Source: Diaminobutyricibacter sp049994905
Lineage (GTDB): Bacteria; Actinomycetota; Actinomycetes; Actinomycetales; Microbacteriaceae
Direction of reading: 5' to 3'
Assembly: GCF_049994905.1 (NCBI RefSeq)
Contig: NZ_CP188258.1
Location: forward strand, 3,534,001 to 3,598,000
DNA length: 64,000 nucleotides
Shown: piece after piece, positions 52,691 through 60,506 of the stretch
Layout: each line of letters begins with the position of its first letter
Numbering within the stretch: position 1 is the stretch's first letter
Position numbers and translations under genes: made by a program
The notes under the pieces: generated by a model
Told to the model about the DNA's origin: nothing
The model's input: the letters and a program-made list of their open reading frames with translations, nothing else
Database searches by the model: none

Positions 52691-53350
52691 ATGAGCACAG
52701 TGACCAAGGAGTCCACCGAAACGCTCGCCGAGTCGGCTCGCAGCGCGGACGACGAGTTGGTCCGATCGGGACGGGACGCCGACGCGACCCGGCGCGCGCT
52801 GGTGAGGGCGGCACGCCGAAGATTCGCCACGTCGGGCTATCGCGCCACTACCGTTCGGCAGATCGCTGCCGACGCCGGGGTGAACCTCGCCCTGATCAAC
52901 CGGTACTTCACGTCGAAAGAGGGCCTCTTCGAAGCGTGCATGCAGCGAACTTCCGACGAACTCGACACACAGACCCCGACCCGCCCAACCAACCTCGATG
53001 ATGTGATCGAACGCCTTGTCGGCCACGTCATGAACGCACCCGACGGCGACGACCCCCTCCAATTGCTGCTGCTGTTGCGTTCCTCCGGTGACGAGAACGC
53101 CGACGGCATTCGCCGCAGAACGATGAAGCACTTCGCGGAGAGGCTCGCGACAGCCGCCGGCTGGAACCCCGACGACCCCACGACAGCGCCGGTGCTCCTC
53201 CGTGCCGAGATCGCCATCGCGACGATGCTGGGCGTCGTCATGCTCCGCACCTCCGGCTCGATGCTGCCGATCGCAGCCGCCGGAGCGGACGAGTTGGCCG
53301 ACCCACTCGGACAGATCTTCCGCATCCTCCTGGCGAAACCGGGCGACTAG
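52691..53350 (+). CDS. TetR-family regulator
   Basis: This 219-residue protein has a TetR HTH: VRAARRRFATSGYRATTVRQIAADAGVNLALINRYFTSKEGLF, about residues 37-79. The C-terminal half resembles the actinobacterial TetR_C-type domain (DPLQLLLLLRSSGDENADG). It starts at ATG 52691. It is divergent from the DHA2 transporter gene, which it likely represses through the palindrome at 52622-52633. Confidence 0.9.
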   Translation: MSTVTKESTETLAESARSADDELVRSGRDADATRRALVRAARRRFATSGYRATTVRQIAADAGVNLALINRYFTSKEGLFEACMQRTSDELDTQTPTRPTNLDDVIERLVGHVMNAPDGDDPLQLLLLLRSSGDENADGIRRRTMKHFAERLATAAGWNPDDPTTAPVLLRAEIAIATMLGVVMLRTSGSMLPIAAAGADELADPLGQIFRILLAKPGD

Positions 53351-53451
53351 CGAGGTGCGTCAGCCGGCGATAGCCCATGTGCATCTCGGCCCGGCAAGAA
53401 GTCTGCTCAATACCTCGAAGGGATTTCGGAGCGTGGAGTGTGGCAGCGTGC

Positions 53452-54069
53452 TCAGGCGGTCAACTGGTTGATCAGCTCGTCCGTGGTGAGGATGGCATGG
53501 GCGAAGGTGGGCCCGTTTATGGCGTGGGCGGCGTGCATTGCTTCGGGGCTGAAGGCGCTGGTGGCATCGGTGACGAGGGTCACGTGGTAGCCGAGTTCCA
53601 TCCCGAAGCGACCTGCCGACTCGATGCAGGTGTTGGCGATCATGCCGACCAGGACGATGCGGCGAATGCCGTGCTGTCGTAGTTGGAGGTCGAGGTCGGT
53701 GTTGGCGAAGCCGCTTGCTCCCCAGTGTTCGAGGGCGACGATGTCACCAGGCTGGGGTAGGAAGTCGTCGTGGAAGGTGCCACCCCACGTACCTTTGGCG
53801 AAGACTTGGGCCTTGGCCGAGCTCAGCTGGTAGGGCGTGGCGTTCTGGAAATCTTCATAGTCCCCGGGCTGCCAGCGGTGGTGAGGCACGAAAACAATCT
53901 GGATACCTGTGGCCCGCGCGGTCGAGACGACCTGGCGGAGGTGCTCAAGCAGGTGAACTTCTTCGGCAATGGCCGCGACGCGAGGCCATAGTTTGCCACC
54001 CTCGCTGATGAAGTCGTTGTAGGGGTCAACCAGCAGGATCGCGGTTGTTGAGGGGTCGTAGTTCGTCAC
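53452..54069 (-). CDS. Isochorismatase-family cysteine hydrolase
   Basis: GTG 54069 (AAGGAG 7 nt before) gives 205 residues. AILLVDPYNDFI has the catalytic Asp, KGTWGGTFHDDFLP the Lys, and LVGMIANTCIESAGRFGMELG the nucleophile Cys. This is a nicotinamidase/isochorismatase-like hydrolase of unknown substrate. Upstream on the same strand lies only a gene fragment, so the original operon has lost its first gene. Confidence 0.85.
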   Translation of the reverse strand: MTNYDPSTTAILLVDPYNDFISEGGKLWPRVAAIAEEVHLLEHLRQVVSTARATGIQIVFVPHHRWQPGDYEDFQNATPYQLSSAKAQVFAKGTWGGTFHDDFLPQPGDIVALEHWGASGFANTDLDLQLRQHGIRRIVLVGMIANTCIESAGRFGMELGYHVTLVTDATSAFSPEAMHAAHAINGPTFAHAILTTDELINQLTA

Positions 54070-54132
54070 AATTTCTCCTTGGGATCGGTCACGGTCGGTT
54101 TCGAGTGACGCCCCCGTCATCAGCGGCTCTCG

Positions 54133-54283
54133 CTAAACACGCTTGGAGACAGCCGAACGGGCGGAGTACCAAAGCGTGCGGGGGTTATCGCGGTCGCCAT
54201 GTAACGTGAACATCTCCGCGACGACTTCTTCGACGGTGACGCCCTTGTCGACGATGCGGCTGAAGTCGCGTAAATATTGCCCA
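54133..54283 (-). pseudogene. 3' fragment of an unidentified gene
   Basis: A frame ending at TAG 54133-54135 reads RDFSRIVDKGVTVEEVVAEM, then NPRTLWYSARSAVSKRV. It has the amphipathic character of a real C-terminus but no start; upstream (from about 54290) it dissolves into element sequence. It was probably the gene preceding the isochorismatase, truncated at the island boundary. The family is not identified; an MBL-type hydrolase C-terminus is one possibility. Confidence 0.45.
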
Positions 54284-54422
54284 GGAGTCTGGTCTCACGC
54301 CTTGAGGCTACGCCTGACCTCCTTCCCGATGAGAGCTAGGGGCAACAATCAAATCGGACGGTCGAAGGCGACGTCTCGGGGCGTGCACAGCAGTTGCACC
54401 ACAAGGCGCCGACCAAAAGCAG

Positions 54423-54477
54423 AAAACCCCTGTTAACCAGGGATTTTCTTTGGCGGCACCGGGTGGGATTTGACTCT
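54423..54477 (-). repeat. tRNA 3'-end-like sequence plus terminator hairpin (possible att remnant)
   Basis: TGGCGGCACCGGGTGGGATT (54451-54470) closely matches the 3' end of the tRNA-Ser gene at 61829 (TGGCGGTACCGGTGGGATTT), same orientation, with one substitution and one extra G. Just beyond it, AAAACCCCTG/CAGGGATTTT (54423-54447) makes a terminator-like hairpin, as after a real tRNA. No tRNA body is present. It is probably an attachment-site scar at the left edge of the 54-62 kb island. Confidence 0.5.
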
Positions 54478-54580
54478 AATTCGGCCCCTTATAACTCGAG
54501 GCAGTCGGCCAACTTCCGCGGAAAATCAAGGGATTTGGGTATCAGGCGATCTCACTGGATCGAGTTGGATCTTCCTCAGT

Positions 54581-54601
54581 TGTAGTCAAAATGTAGTCAA
54601 A
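54581..54601 (+). repeat. 21-bp repeat also present at the right end of the island
   Basis: The sequence beginning TGTAGTCAAAATGT and ending AGTCAAA is found here and, split by the IS1249-like insertion, at 60494-60506 plus 61747-61761. At the right end it follows the integrase fragment and precedes the tRNA-Ser gene. It is probably an end sequence of an integrated element. Confidence 0.55.
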
Positions 54602-54891
54602 TCAGAATTCGCGAGGTTGCGGCTGCCTGTGTGATGTCTGTGAGTCTTGCGGTGGCTGGTCTGGGACTGGCTGTCGAGAATGGTGTCGGCCGTTCTGTTT
54701 GGGCGTGACTCGTGTGATGTTTGGCCTCCGGTTGGGTGCCTTTCCTGAGATTTGTCCGCCTGAGCAGCGTGGCCGACACCGCCCGGCTCGCCTCGGTGGC
54801 TTGATCAGAAGACTGTCCAGCCCCGTCTTTATTGACGAGATTGTGACTCATCACAGACCTGCCCCGAAGTGACTTCTTCCCGGATCGGTGT

Positions 54892-54919
54892 CGGCCGCTA
54901 GCGGCCGGACCTCTTTTTC
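54892..54919 (+). other. Hairpin and T-run in the IS110 non-coding end
   Basis: CGGCCGCTAGCGGCCG (54892-54907) is a perfect 16-bp palindrome (6-bp stem, CTAG loop) followed by GACCTCTTTTT, resembling a terminator. TTCCCGGATC occurs on both sides of it. It sits 26 nt before the transposase start and may end or structure the element's guide RNA. Confidence 0.45.
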
Positions 54920-54945
54920 CCGGATCAGGAAGGAATCCAACCGCT

Positions 54946-55206
54946 ATGACCATCGTTGCGCGAAGTCATACATTCGTCATCGGCGTGGATACACATGCCA
55001 AAAACCACGCCTTGGCCGTCCTCGCCGCCACCGGCGAGGCTGTCGATGATGGCCAGTTCCCCACGACGTCCGCCGGCATCGCTCGGATGATCGATTGGGC
55101 AGGCCGCCGCACCGGCGGTGATCTGGAGGTGTTGTGGGTCATCGAATGCGCGGCGACTTACGGCGCCCGACTAGCGAAGGCCGTTGCCGCTGCCGGGTAT
55201 CCAGTA
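54946..55206 (+). pseudogene. IS110 transposase, N-terminal part
   Basis: From ATG 54946 the 87 codons read FVIGVDTHAKNHALAVLAA (RuvC-like DEDD nuclease start, first Asp) and LWVIECAATYGARLAKAV (Glu). The frame is cut after GGG-TAT-CCA-GTA by the IS256-family element and resumes at 56668 (GTC-GAG-GCC). The interruption separates the DEDD residues from the C-terminal domain, so the protein is inactive. Confidence 0.9.
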
Positions 55207-56659
55207 GAGCCTGTCAAGGTGTTTGTGTAAGCGGCGCTGCTCATAGGTAGGGTTCGATGCGGTCGGGGTAGGCGATCGCGAGTTGGGCGAGGGCGGTCTT
55301 CCAGCTAGTGGTGACCTGGCCTTCGACGAGGCGGCCTTCGGCTTTGCGTTTGGATCCCCGTTTGAGTCCGCGTTCTCGGAGTCGGTCGCGGGCGCGTTTG
55401 TCTTCGATGTCGCAGATGGCCAGCCAGAGCAGTTTCACGACGGCGTCGTCGGAGGGGAAGTGGCCGCGGTTCTTGATCACCTTCCGCAGCTGGTAGTTCA
55501 GCGACTCAATGCTGTTGGTGGTGTAGATCACTCGGCGCAGCATCGGCGGGAAGGCCAGGAACGGCGTGAACCGGTCCCAGGCGTCGGTGAATACCCGGAT
55601 CGTGTTCGGATTCGCTTTGCCCAGCTCAGAGGCGGCGAACGCTTCCAGCGCGGCCCTGGCAGCGTCGGCGTCGGCGGCTTGATAGATCGGCTTGAGCGCG
55701 GCGGCGACGGCTTTGCGCTGCCCGTAGGCGACAAAGCGCATCGCAGCGCGAATCAGATGGACCACGCAGGTCTGCACGATCGAGTCAGGCCAGGTCGCCT
55801 CGATCGCTTCCGGGAACCCGGTCAGCCCGTCGCAGCAGACGAAGAGGACATCCTCGATGCTGCGGTTGGCCAGCTGGGCGCAAACACCAGCCCAGAACTT
55901 CGCTCCCTCCGTGGCCTGGACCCAGATGCCCAGAACATGCTTGATGCCGTCCATGTCGACGCCGACAGCGATGTGAGCGGCCCGGTTGCGGACATGCGCA
56001 CCGTCACGGACCTTGACCACCAGAGCATCCAGGTAGATCACCGGGTAGAAGGACTCCAGTGGCCGCGTCTGCCAGGCGATCACCTCGTCCATCACCTCGT
56101 CGGTGATCTTGGAGATCGTCTCCCGGGACAGCTCGGTGCCGACCGTTGCCGTCAGATGGTGTTCGATGTCCCGGATCGTCATCCCGCCGGCATAGAGCGA
56201 GATGATCATCTCGTCCAGTTTCCCCAGACGCCGGGACCCTTTGGGCACCAGCATCGGGGTGAAAGTGCCATCCCGGTCCCGGGGGATCGAGAGCTCGACA
56301 TCGCCGACGCTGGTGCCGACCGTTTTCGGGAACGTGCCGTTACGCGAGTTCGGATAGAACTCGGCCTGCGGGTCGCCTTTCTCATAGCCGACATGCTCGG
56401 TCAACTCAGCCTGCAACCCGCGTTCAAGGCCGGCTTTGATCAGCTGCTGGATGAACCCGTCATCGCCGTCGAGCTTGAGCTGGCCAGCGTCGATCAAGGC
56501 ATAGATCTCATCCAGGGCACCCGAGGCTTCCAACGCCTCGACGCCAGCTCGTTGGGCCCGGCGACGCTGCTCACGCTCCTGCTTATCAACCATGGACATC
56601 AGTGTGACTCGACTTTCAGTAAGGAGCACCGCCCCTTACACAAACCATCTGACACCCTC
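55207..56659 (-). mobile_element. IS256-family insertion sequence inside IS110
   Basis: The 1453-bp element is flanked by 8-bp direct duplications ATCCAGTA (55199-55206 and 56660-56667). Its ends are imperfect inverted repeats of about 35 bp sharing TTTGTGTAAG and TGCTC. Deletion of the element plus one duplication rebuilds the IS110 frame exactly, which proves the boundaries. Confidence 0.9.
55241..56599 (-). CDS. IS256-family transposase
   Basis: The protein is about 452 residues from ATG 56599 (MSMVDKQEREQRRRAQ). GLERGLQAELTEHVGYEKGD is the Mutator/IS256 N-terminus. The DDE residues are in VIYLDALVVKVRDG (D), LFVCCDGLTGFPEAIEATWP (D) and IYTTNSIESLNYQLRK (E). The full length and all acidic residues are intact, so the element may still be active. 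Confidence 0.9.
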   Translation of the reverse strand: MSMVDKQEREQRRRAQRAGVEALEASGALDEIYALIDAGQLKLDGDDGFIQQLIKAGLERGLQAELTEHVGYEKGDPQAEFYPNSRNGTFPKTVGTSVGDVELSIPRDRDGTFTPMLVPKGSRRLGKLDEMIISLYAGGMTIRDIEHHLTATVGTELSRETISKITDEVMDEVIAWQTRPLESFYPVIYLDALVVKVRDGAHVRNRAAHIAVGVDMDGIKHVLGIWVQATEGAKFWAGVCAQLANRSIEDVLFVCCDGLTGFPEAIEATWPDSIVQTCVVHLIRAAMRFVAYGQRKAVAAALKPIYQAADADAARAALEAFAASELGKANPNTIRVFTDAWDRFTPFLAFPPMLRRVIYTTNSIESLNYQLRKVIKNRGHFPSDDAVVKLLWLAICDIEDKRARDRLRERGLKRGSKRKAEGRLVEGQVTTSWKTALAQLAIAYPDRIEPYL

Positions 56660-56667
56660 ATCCAGTA

Positions 56668-57483
56668 GTCGAGGCCGCCAGAATGAGCGCCAAGGCCAGT
56701 CGCGGCGTCGGCAAGTCTGATCCGCTCGACGCCCGCAGAATCGCCGCAGCAGTGCTTCCGCTAGAGGAAGACCGGTTACGCCACCTGCGACACGACAACG
56801 GGATACGGGGCGCTTTGCGCGTTGTGATCGCCGCCCGAAATCACATGACCAACGACCGCACTGCGACCATCAACACCCTGATCGCTCTTCTACGTGTCGT
56901 CGACCTCGGTATCGACGCCCGCAAGCCATTGACCTCGAACCAGATCCTCGCCGTGTCACACTGGCGCGCACGAGCCGAGGACATCAGTGCCGGCGTCGCC
57001 CGAACCGAGGCAGTCCGACTGTCAAAGCGGGTACTTCAACTCGACCAAGAGCTCTCTGACAACCTCAAAACGATGACGAGCTTGCTCCGCGAAAGCCCCG
57101 CCAAGTCGCTACTCGACATGCCGGGCGTCGGACCCGTCATCGCCGCGGTCGCCATGGCCGCCTGGTCCCACGACGGTCGCCTACGCAGCGAGGCCGCGTT
57201 CGCGAGCCTCGCAGGCGTGAACCCCATTCCCGCTTCGTCAGGCAACACCGTGCGCTACCGACTCAACAGAGGAGGCGACAGAGAGCTCAACCGGGCACTC
57301 CACATGGCGATCATCGTTCGCATGCGCTGGGACCCCCAAACCAAGGAATACGTCGAGCGGCGCACCGCGCAAGGGCTCTCGAAACGAGAAATCCGACGAT
57401 GCCTGAAACGCTACCTAGCCCGACAGATCTACCGAACCCTCACAAAAACATCCCGGACCACCGACAGCACTTGCGAAACATAG
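56668..57483 (+). pseudogene. IS110 transposase, C-terminal part
   Basis: This part resumes at VEAARMSAKASRGVGKSDPLDARRIA and contains the helix-hairpin-helix and C-terminal catalytic serine region: SLLDMPGVGPVIAAVAMAAW, FASLAGVNPIPASSGNTV and GDRELNRALHMAI. It ends at TAG 57483. It has no start of its own beyond an internal ATG at 56683. Confidence 0.9.
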
Positions 57484-57515
57484 AAGAATCTCAAGACATC
57501 TCTGACGAATCTGCA

Positions 57516-57803
57516 TCAGGACATCTCTGACAGTCCCTTGGTTTTGGGTGGTCCTCGGGGTCCGCGAGGGTTGCCGCTGCCGACGTATTTGATGCCGGGT
57601 TTGGGCCAGGGGTATTCGGCCAGGAGGGTGCCCTGGGCGTCGAAGATCATCAGCCGGTCGTTTTCTTCGATCCGGTAGGCGATGCTGCCGGCGAGGGTGC
57701 GGCTGGCCGTGATCAGTAAGCCTGAGAATGCGAACCGACAGGGCCGCTCTGGCGGTGCGGACAAGATCGCTTCAAGCGCCTGAGCGGATCGTCCGGCCGG
57801 CAC
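57516..57803 (-). pseudogene. 3' fragment of an IS481-like transposase
   Basis: The frame reads LLITASRTLAGSIAYRIEEN, DAQGTLLAEYPWPKPGIKYVG and NPRGPRGPPKTKGLSEM, like the C-terminus of IS481-type transposases. The catalytic domain is missing upstream (right side). The first about 130 nt are repeated at 60043-60180 with a few substitutions. CTGACAGTCC near the stop is probably the element's end. Confidence 0.65.
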
Positions 57804-57882
57804 CGTATCCGGCGAGCCAGTCGCCGAGTCGCTGGGTACTCGTCGACGCCGGCAGGCGCTCGCGCAGCGCTCGCTGGCGCGT

Positions 57883-58440
57883 CTATTGGCCGGGCGGTAC
57901 CCAGTCGGCGGGAAGGCCGGACTGGCTCAAAAGGGTCGACAGGCTGTAGTTATCCGTGTTGCTGGAGATGAGATCGCCATTGAGAATCAGGATCGTGGTG
58001 CCCCTCACCGCGAATGGCCGTGGTGCACCTCGCACCTGGCCGGAGTAAACGGTTTCGATCGCGACACGGTCTCCGCCCCGGAATGCGTCGAGTACCTCGA
58101 CGTGAACGTTGGCGATCAGCTGGTCGGTTCCTGACTTCCAGGCCGCGACCTCGCTGGGTCCCCGGAATACTCTGCCGAGGGCGAGGTCAGTGTAGACGCC
58201 GTCTACGGTGAAGAGCTTCGCCAGCTGGTTCGGGTCCGTTCCACTCCATGCGGACGCCCACTTGGCGGCGATGGCGGGAACCGGAGAGTCCTCCGTGTCG
58301 GCCTCCTTGGACTGCGTGGCGCCGTCGTTCGCAGCGCCGGCCAACGCGGGTCCTGAGTGGCCATAAAGAGCTGTCGTGAGCGCGCCGAGGGTGGTGGCCG
58401 TCACGAGCAACAGAGTCAGGGCGCGGGAAGTTCGGTGCAT
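57883..58440 (-). CDS. Secreted SnoaL-like (SgcJ/EcaC family) protein
   Basis: This 185-residue protein has a signal peptide (ALTLLLVTATTLGALTTALYG, partly) and a Ser/Asp-rich linker. A SnoaL/NTF2-like domain follows: AIAAKWASAWSGTDPNQLAKLFTVDGVYTDLALGRVFRGPSEVAAW, with FAVRGTTILILNGDLIS later. This cone-shaped alpha+beta fold binds small hydrophobic ligands. The upstream region carries repeats matching one before the adjacent TetR gene, so the TetR protein probably controls it. Confidence 0.8.
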   Translation of the reverse strand: MHRTSRALTLLLVTATTLGALTTALYGHSGPALAGAANDGATQSKEADTEDSPVPAIAAKWASAWSGTDPNQLAKLFTVDGVYTDLALGRVFRGPSEVAAWKSGTDQLIANVHVEVLDAFRGGDRVAIETVYSGQVRGAPRPFAVRGTTILILNGDLISSNTDNYSLSTLLSQSGLPADWVPPGQ

Positions 58441-58477
58441 TTCGGTACCTCTTTCGTCAGCGACGGAGCATCACTAT

Positions 58478-58538
58478 GTGAATGGTGATCACACTAGACG
58501 CGCCGTGATATCCGGGTAACCATTCACTAAGCGAATGG
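58478..58538. promoter_or_regulatory. Putative TetR operators upstream of the SnoaL-like gene
   Basis: GTGAATGG (58478-58485) and the near-palindrome CCATTCACTAAGCGAATGG (58520-58538; 8-bp arms, one mismatch) lie 37-98 nt before the SnoaL-like start. The same CCATTCAC half-site is found at 59301-59308 before the TetR gene. Confidence 0.6.
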
Positions 58539-58591
58539 CATTCGCGAATTCGGCCGGCGCCCGCCAGGCGGAGGACCCGACCCGGTTCCGG

Positions 58592-59293
58592 TCAGAACTC
58601 GCCGGCACCCGGATCTTGAGCCTGCTCGATGAGCGTGGCGACCTCTGCCTCGTAAAACAGCTGAGGGTCGATGCCGGTCGCGGCCAGATGCTGGCTCAGC
58701 TCCAGGCTGATCACTCCGTGCAAGCGCGTCCAGCAGGCCACTCCGAGCGCGAGCAACCGCGGGGGCAGGCCCATCGTCTCGGTGCGTTCGGCCCACGAGG
58801 CCAACTGATCGTCAAGGGATGACGCTTCCCCGTTCCGATCCCCGAGAGCTCTCGGCGGGCGCACGGCGAGAGCACTGAGACAGGTGAGAATGACACCCGT
58901 GCTGCGCGAGGCTGCCGGAAGGTCGCGGCCCGAACCCCTTATTGTCTGGAAGATCAGCCGGTAGGCGTTGGGTTGATCCACTGCCCATGCCCGAAACGTG
59001 GACGTCACCGCGGTGAAGCGTTGTTCCGAGTTCGCCGGACTTCGTCCAGCCATCTCGATCGCATCCGCTAACGCGTTGTACGCGTCGACAACGAGATCGG
59101 CAATGAGCGCCTCGCGGTTCTCGAAGTAGCGATAGAACCCGGCAGGTGCCATCCCCATCGTGCGCGCAATACCGTTCAACGAGACGGCGTCCGGGCCCCC
59201 GGCCGCGATCTGATCCATCGCGTGCGTCTTGATCTCCCGAATGGTCTGCTCTCGGCGCTGTTCACGCCGACTCGGCCGCGCCCCCGCTGTCAT
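58592..59293 (-). CDS. TetR-family regulator
   Basis: This 233-residue protein has an HTH at about residues 15-60: REIKTHAMDQIAAGGPDAVSLNGIARTMGMAPAGFYRYFENREAL. The C-terminal domain has FRAWAVDQPNAYRLIFQTIRG, the WHG-type TetR ligand domain, and ACWTRLHGVISLEL. It is co-directional with and upstream of the SnoaL-like gene. The start is ATG 59293, with a GTG one codon earlier. Confidence 0.9.
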   Translation of the reverse strand: MTAGARPSRREQRREQTIREIKTHAMDQIAAGGPDAVSLNGIARTMGMAPAGFYRYFENREALIADLVVDAYNALADAIEMAGRSPANSEQRFTAVTSTFRAWAVDQPNAYRLIFQTIRGSGRDLPAASRSTGVILTCLSALAVRPPRALGDRNGEASSLDDQLASWAERTETMGLPPRLLALGVACWTRLHGVISLELSQHLAATGIDPQLFYEAEVATLIEQAQDPGAGEF

Positions 59294-59300
59294 CACCTAT

Positions 59301-59308
59301 CCATTCAC
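59301..59308. promoter_or_regulatory. CCATTCAC half-site before the TetR gene
   Basis: CCATTCAC sits 8 nt upstream of the TetR start codon and matches the half-sites at 58478-58485 and 58520-58538. It suggests autorepression. Confidence 0.5.
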
Positions 59309-60042
59309 TCACAGGCGAGGGACTTGCGCGCCGATCAGGTCGGCGCGGCAACCACGTGCCAATGGCAAGAACGAGGATGAGTCCATCGAAGGCCCTCCTC
59401 GCCTGCCCTCTCAGTCGCCCCGCGCGCTGCGCAAACGGCTGGTGAAACTGACTTCGCATTCGTGTCGGTCGTACTCATGAACTTCAGAGAGTGCCCGGCA
59501 TTGGTCGGGTGAGATGTCGGCAATCGAACGAATCCAGGTTCGAAACGCCCGGATGCGTTCATCCACGGACACAAGTCGCTCGCGACCGCCATTCCCCCTC
59601 TTAGCCGGTTCGGAGGGAGAGTCCGCCAGAGTCATTGCATCGTGTCGAGGATATGCCGCAGCGCAATGGACGCGAGCAAGAACCACAAAGGCAGTACTCT
59701 TGCCCGCGGGTGAAATGCGCCGCGTAGTCGGAGGGGCTCCAGGTGCACGGGCAATTTCGGCGACGTGATCCGATTGTGCGCAAAATGTGCACAGGTGCGA
59801 ATAAAAATAACCGCTGATCAGGTATTTACGTCCGCGGGAGGGCTTGGGATTCGAACTCTATCCGATCCTCTGACGGTGGGGGATTGACTGCGGAAATCCG
59901 CGGAAAATTAACGATCTTGGGGCCCGTTCAACCCTGCTCCGACCAGTTACGACCTCACACGGTTGTGCGCAAAGTGTGCGCACAAGAAAGTCCGGCGCGA
60001 GTCGCACAGGCTGTGATGTATCAGGACATGCCTGAGGAAACT
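59309..60042. other. Element debris with a tRNA T-arm-like scar
   Basis: No convincing gene is found in these about 730 nt. GGGATTCGAACTC (59846-59858) on the plus strand is the complement of a tRNA T-arm and may be an old attachment core. It is followed by AATCCGCGGAAAATTAA, close to TTCCGCGGAAAATCAA at 54514-54529 in the left scar. GTGCGCAAA repeats (about 59777 and 59955) follow the pattern of integrase-gene borders. Confidence 0.4.
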
Positions 60043-60180
60043 GCATCAGGACATCTCTGACAGTCCTTTGGTTTTGCCTGGCCCGCGGGGTCCGCGAGGG
60101 TTGCCGCTTCCGACGTATTTGATGCCGGGTTCGGGCCAGGGGTATTCGGCCAGGAGGGTGCCTCGGGCGTCGAAGATCAT
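60043..60180 (-). pseudogene. Second IS481-like transposase 3' fragment
   Basis: It encodes FDARGTLLAEYPWPEPGIKY and NPRGPRGPGKTKGLSEM, nearly the same as 57516-57640. It is cut at about 60180, where integrase sequence begins. Only the last 45 codons remain. Confidence 0.65.
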
Positions 60181-60186
60181 CTCCGG

Positions 60187-60462
60187 CACACTGCGGCAAG
60201 CCTCGCGATCAGTGCCGGCGCAAACGTGAAGGCGGTGCAACGGATGCTTGGACACTCGTCCGCCGCCATGACCCTCGACACGTACGCCGACCTATTCGAT
60301 GACGACTTGGACGCCGTGGCGCTCGCGCTCGACTCCGCGCAAGTGGAATCACGCCCCGCTGACCGCTCCATCCTCGGCGAGCAGGGAAACACTGCGAAGA
60401 CTGACGAAGCCGCGGGAGCCGAACTGATCCGACCGACGACCGCTAGTTTCTGCCCTTTGTGA
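60187..60462 (+). pseudogene. Tyrosine recombinase (integrase), C-terminal fragment
   Basis: The frame reads HTAASLAISAGANVKAVQRM, then LGHSSAAMTLDTYADLFDDD, and stops at 60462. It has the catalytic His, the second His and the nucleophile Tyr of phage-type integrases, but the core-binding domain and the first Arg are lost to the IS481-like junction. It is followed by the repeat and the tRNA-Ser gene, the normal order for an integrase beside its attachment site. Confidence 0.8.
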
Positions 60463-60506
60463 GCTGTGTGATCGCAGTCGAGCGATTTCAGATGTAGTCA
60501 AAATGT

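Larger units (their letters stand above)
54602..57483 (+). mobile_element. IS110-family insertion sequence, interrupted by an IS256-family element
   Basis: Removing 55207-56659 and one copy of the 8-bp duplication restores a continuous 358-residue IS110 transposase. IS110 elements lack inverted repeats, so the ends are approximate. About 340 nt of non-coding sequence precede the transposase, as in IS110-group elements, where this end encodes the guide (bridge) RNA. Confidence 0.75.

Noticed and set aside
54451..54477. A functional tRNA gene at the left scar
   Set aside because: Only the acceptor/T-arm end is present; no anticodon arm or 5' half could be found nearby on either strand.
54597..54953. 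118-codon minus-strand frame over the IS110 non-coding end
   Set aside because: It covers the region expected to encode the element's guide RNA, has Ser/Arg/Thr-rich composition and no homology pattern.
55283..56668. 461-codon plus-strand frame inside the IS256-family element
   Set aside because: It is the antisense shadow of the transposase, whose DDE motifs are clear on the minus strand.
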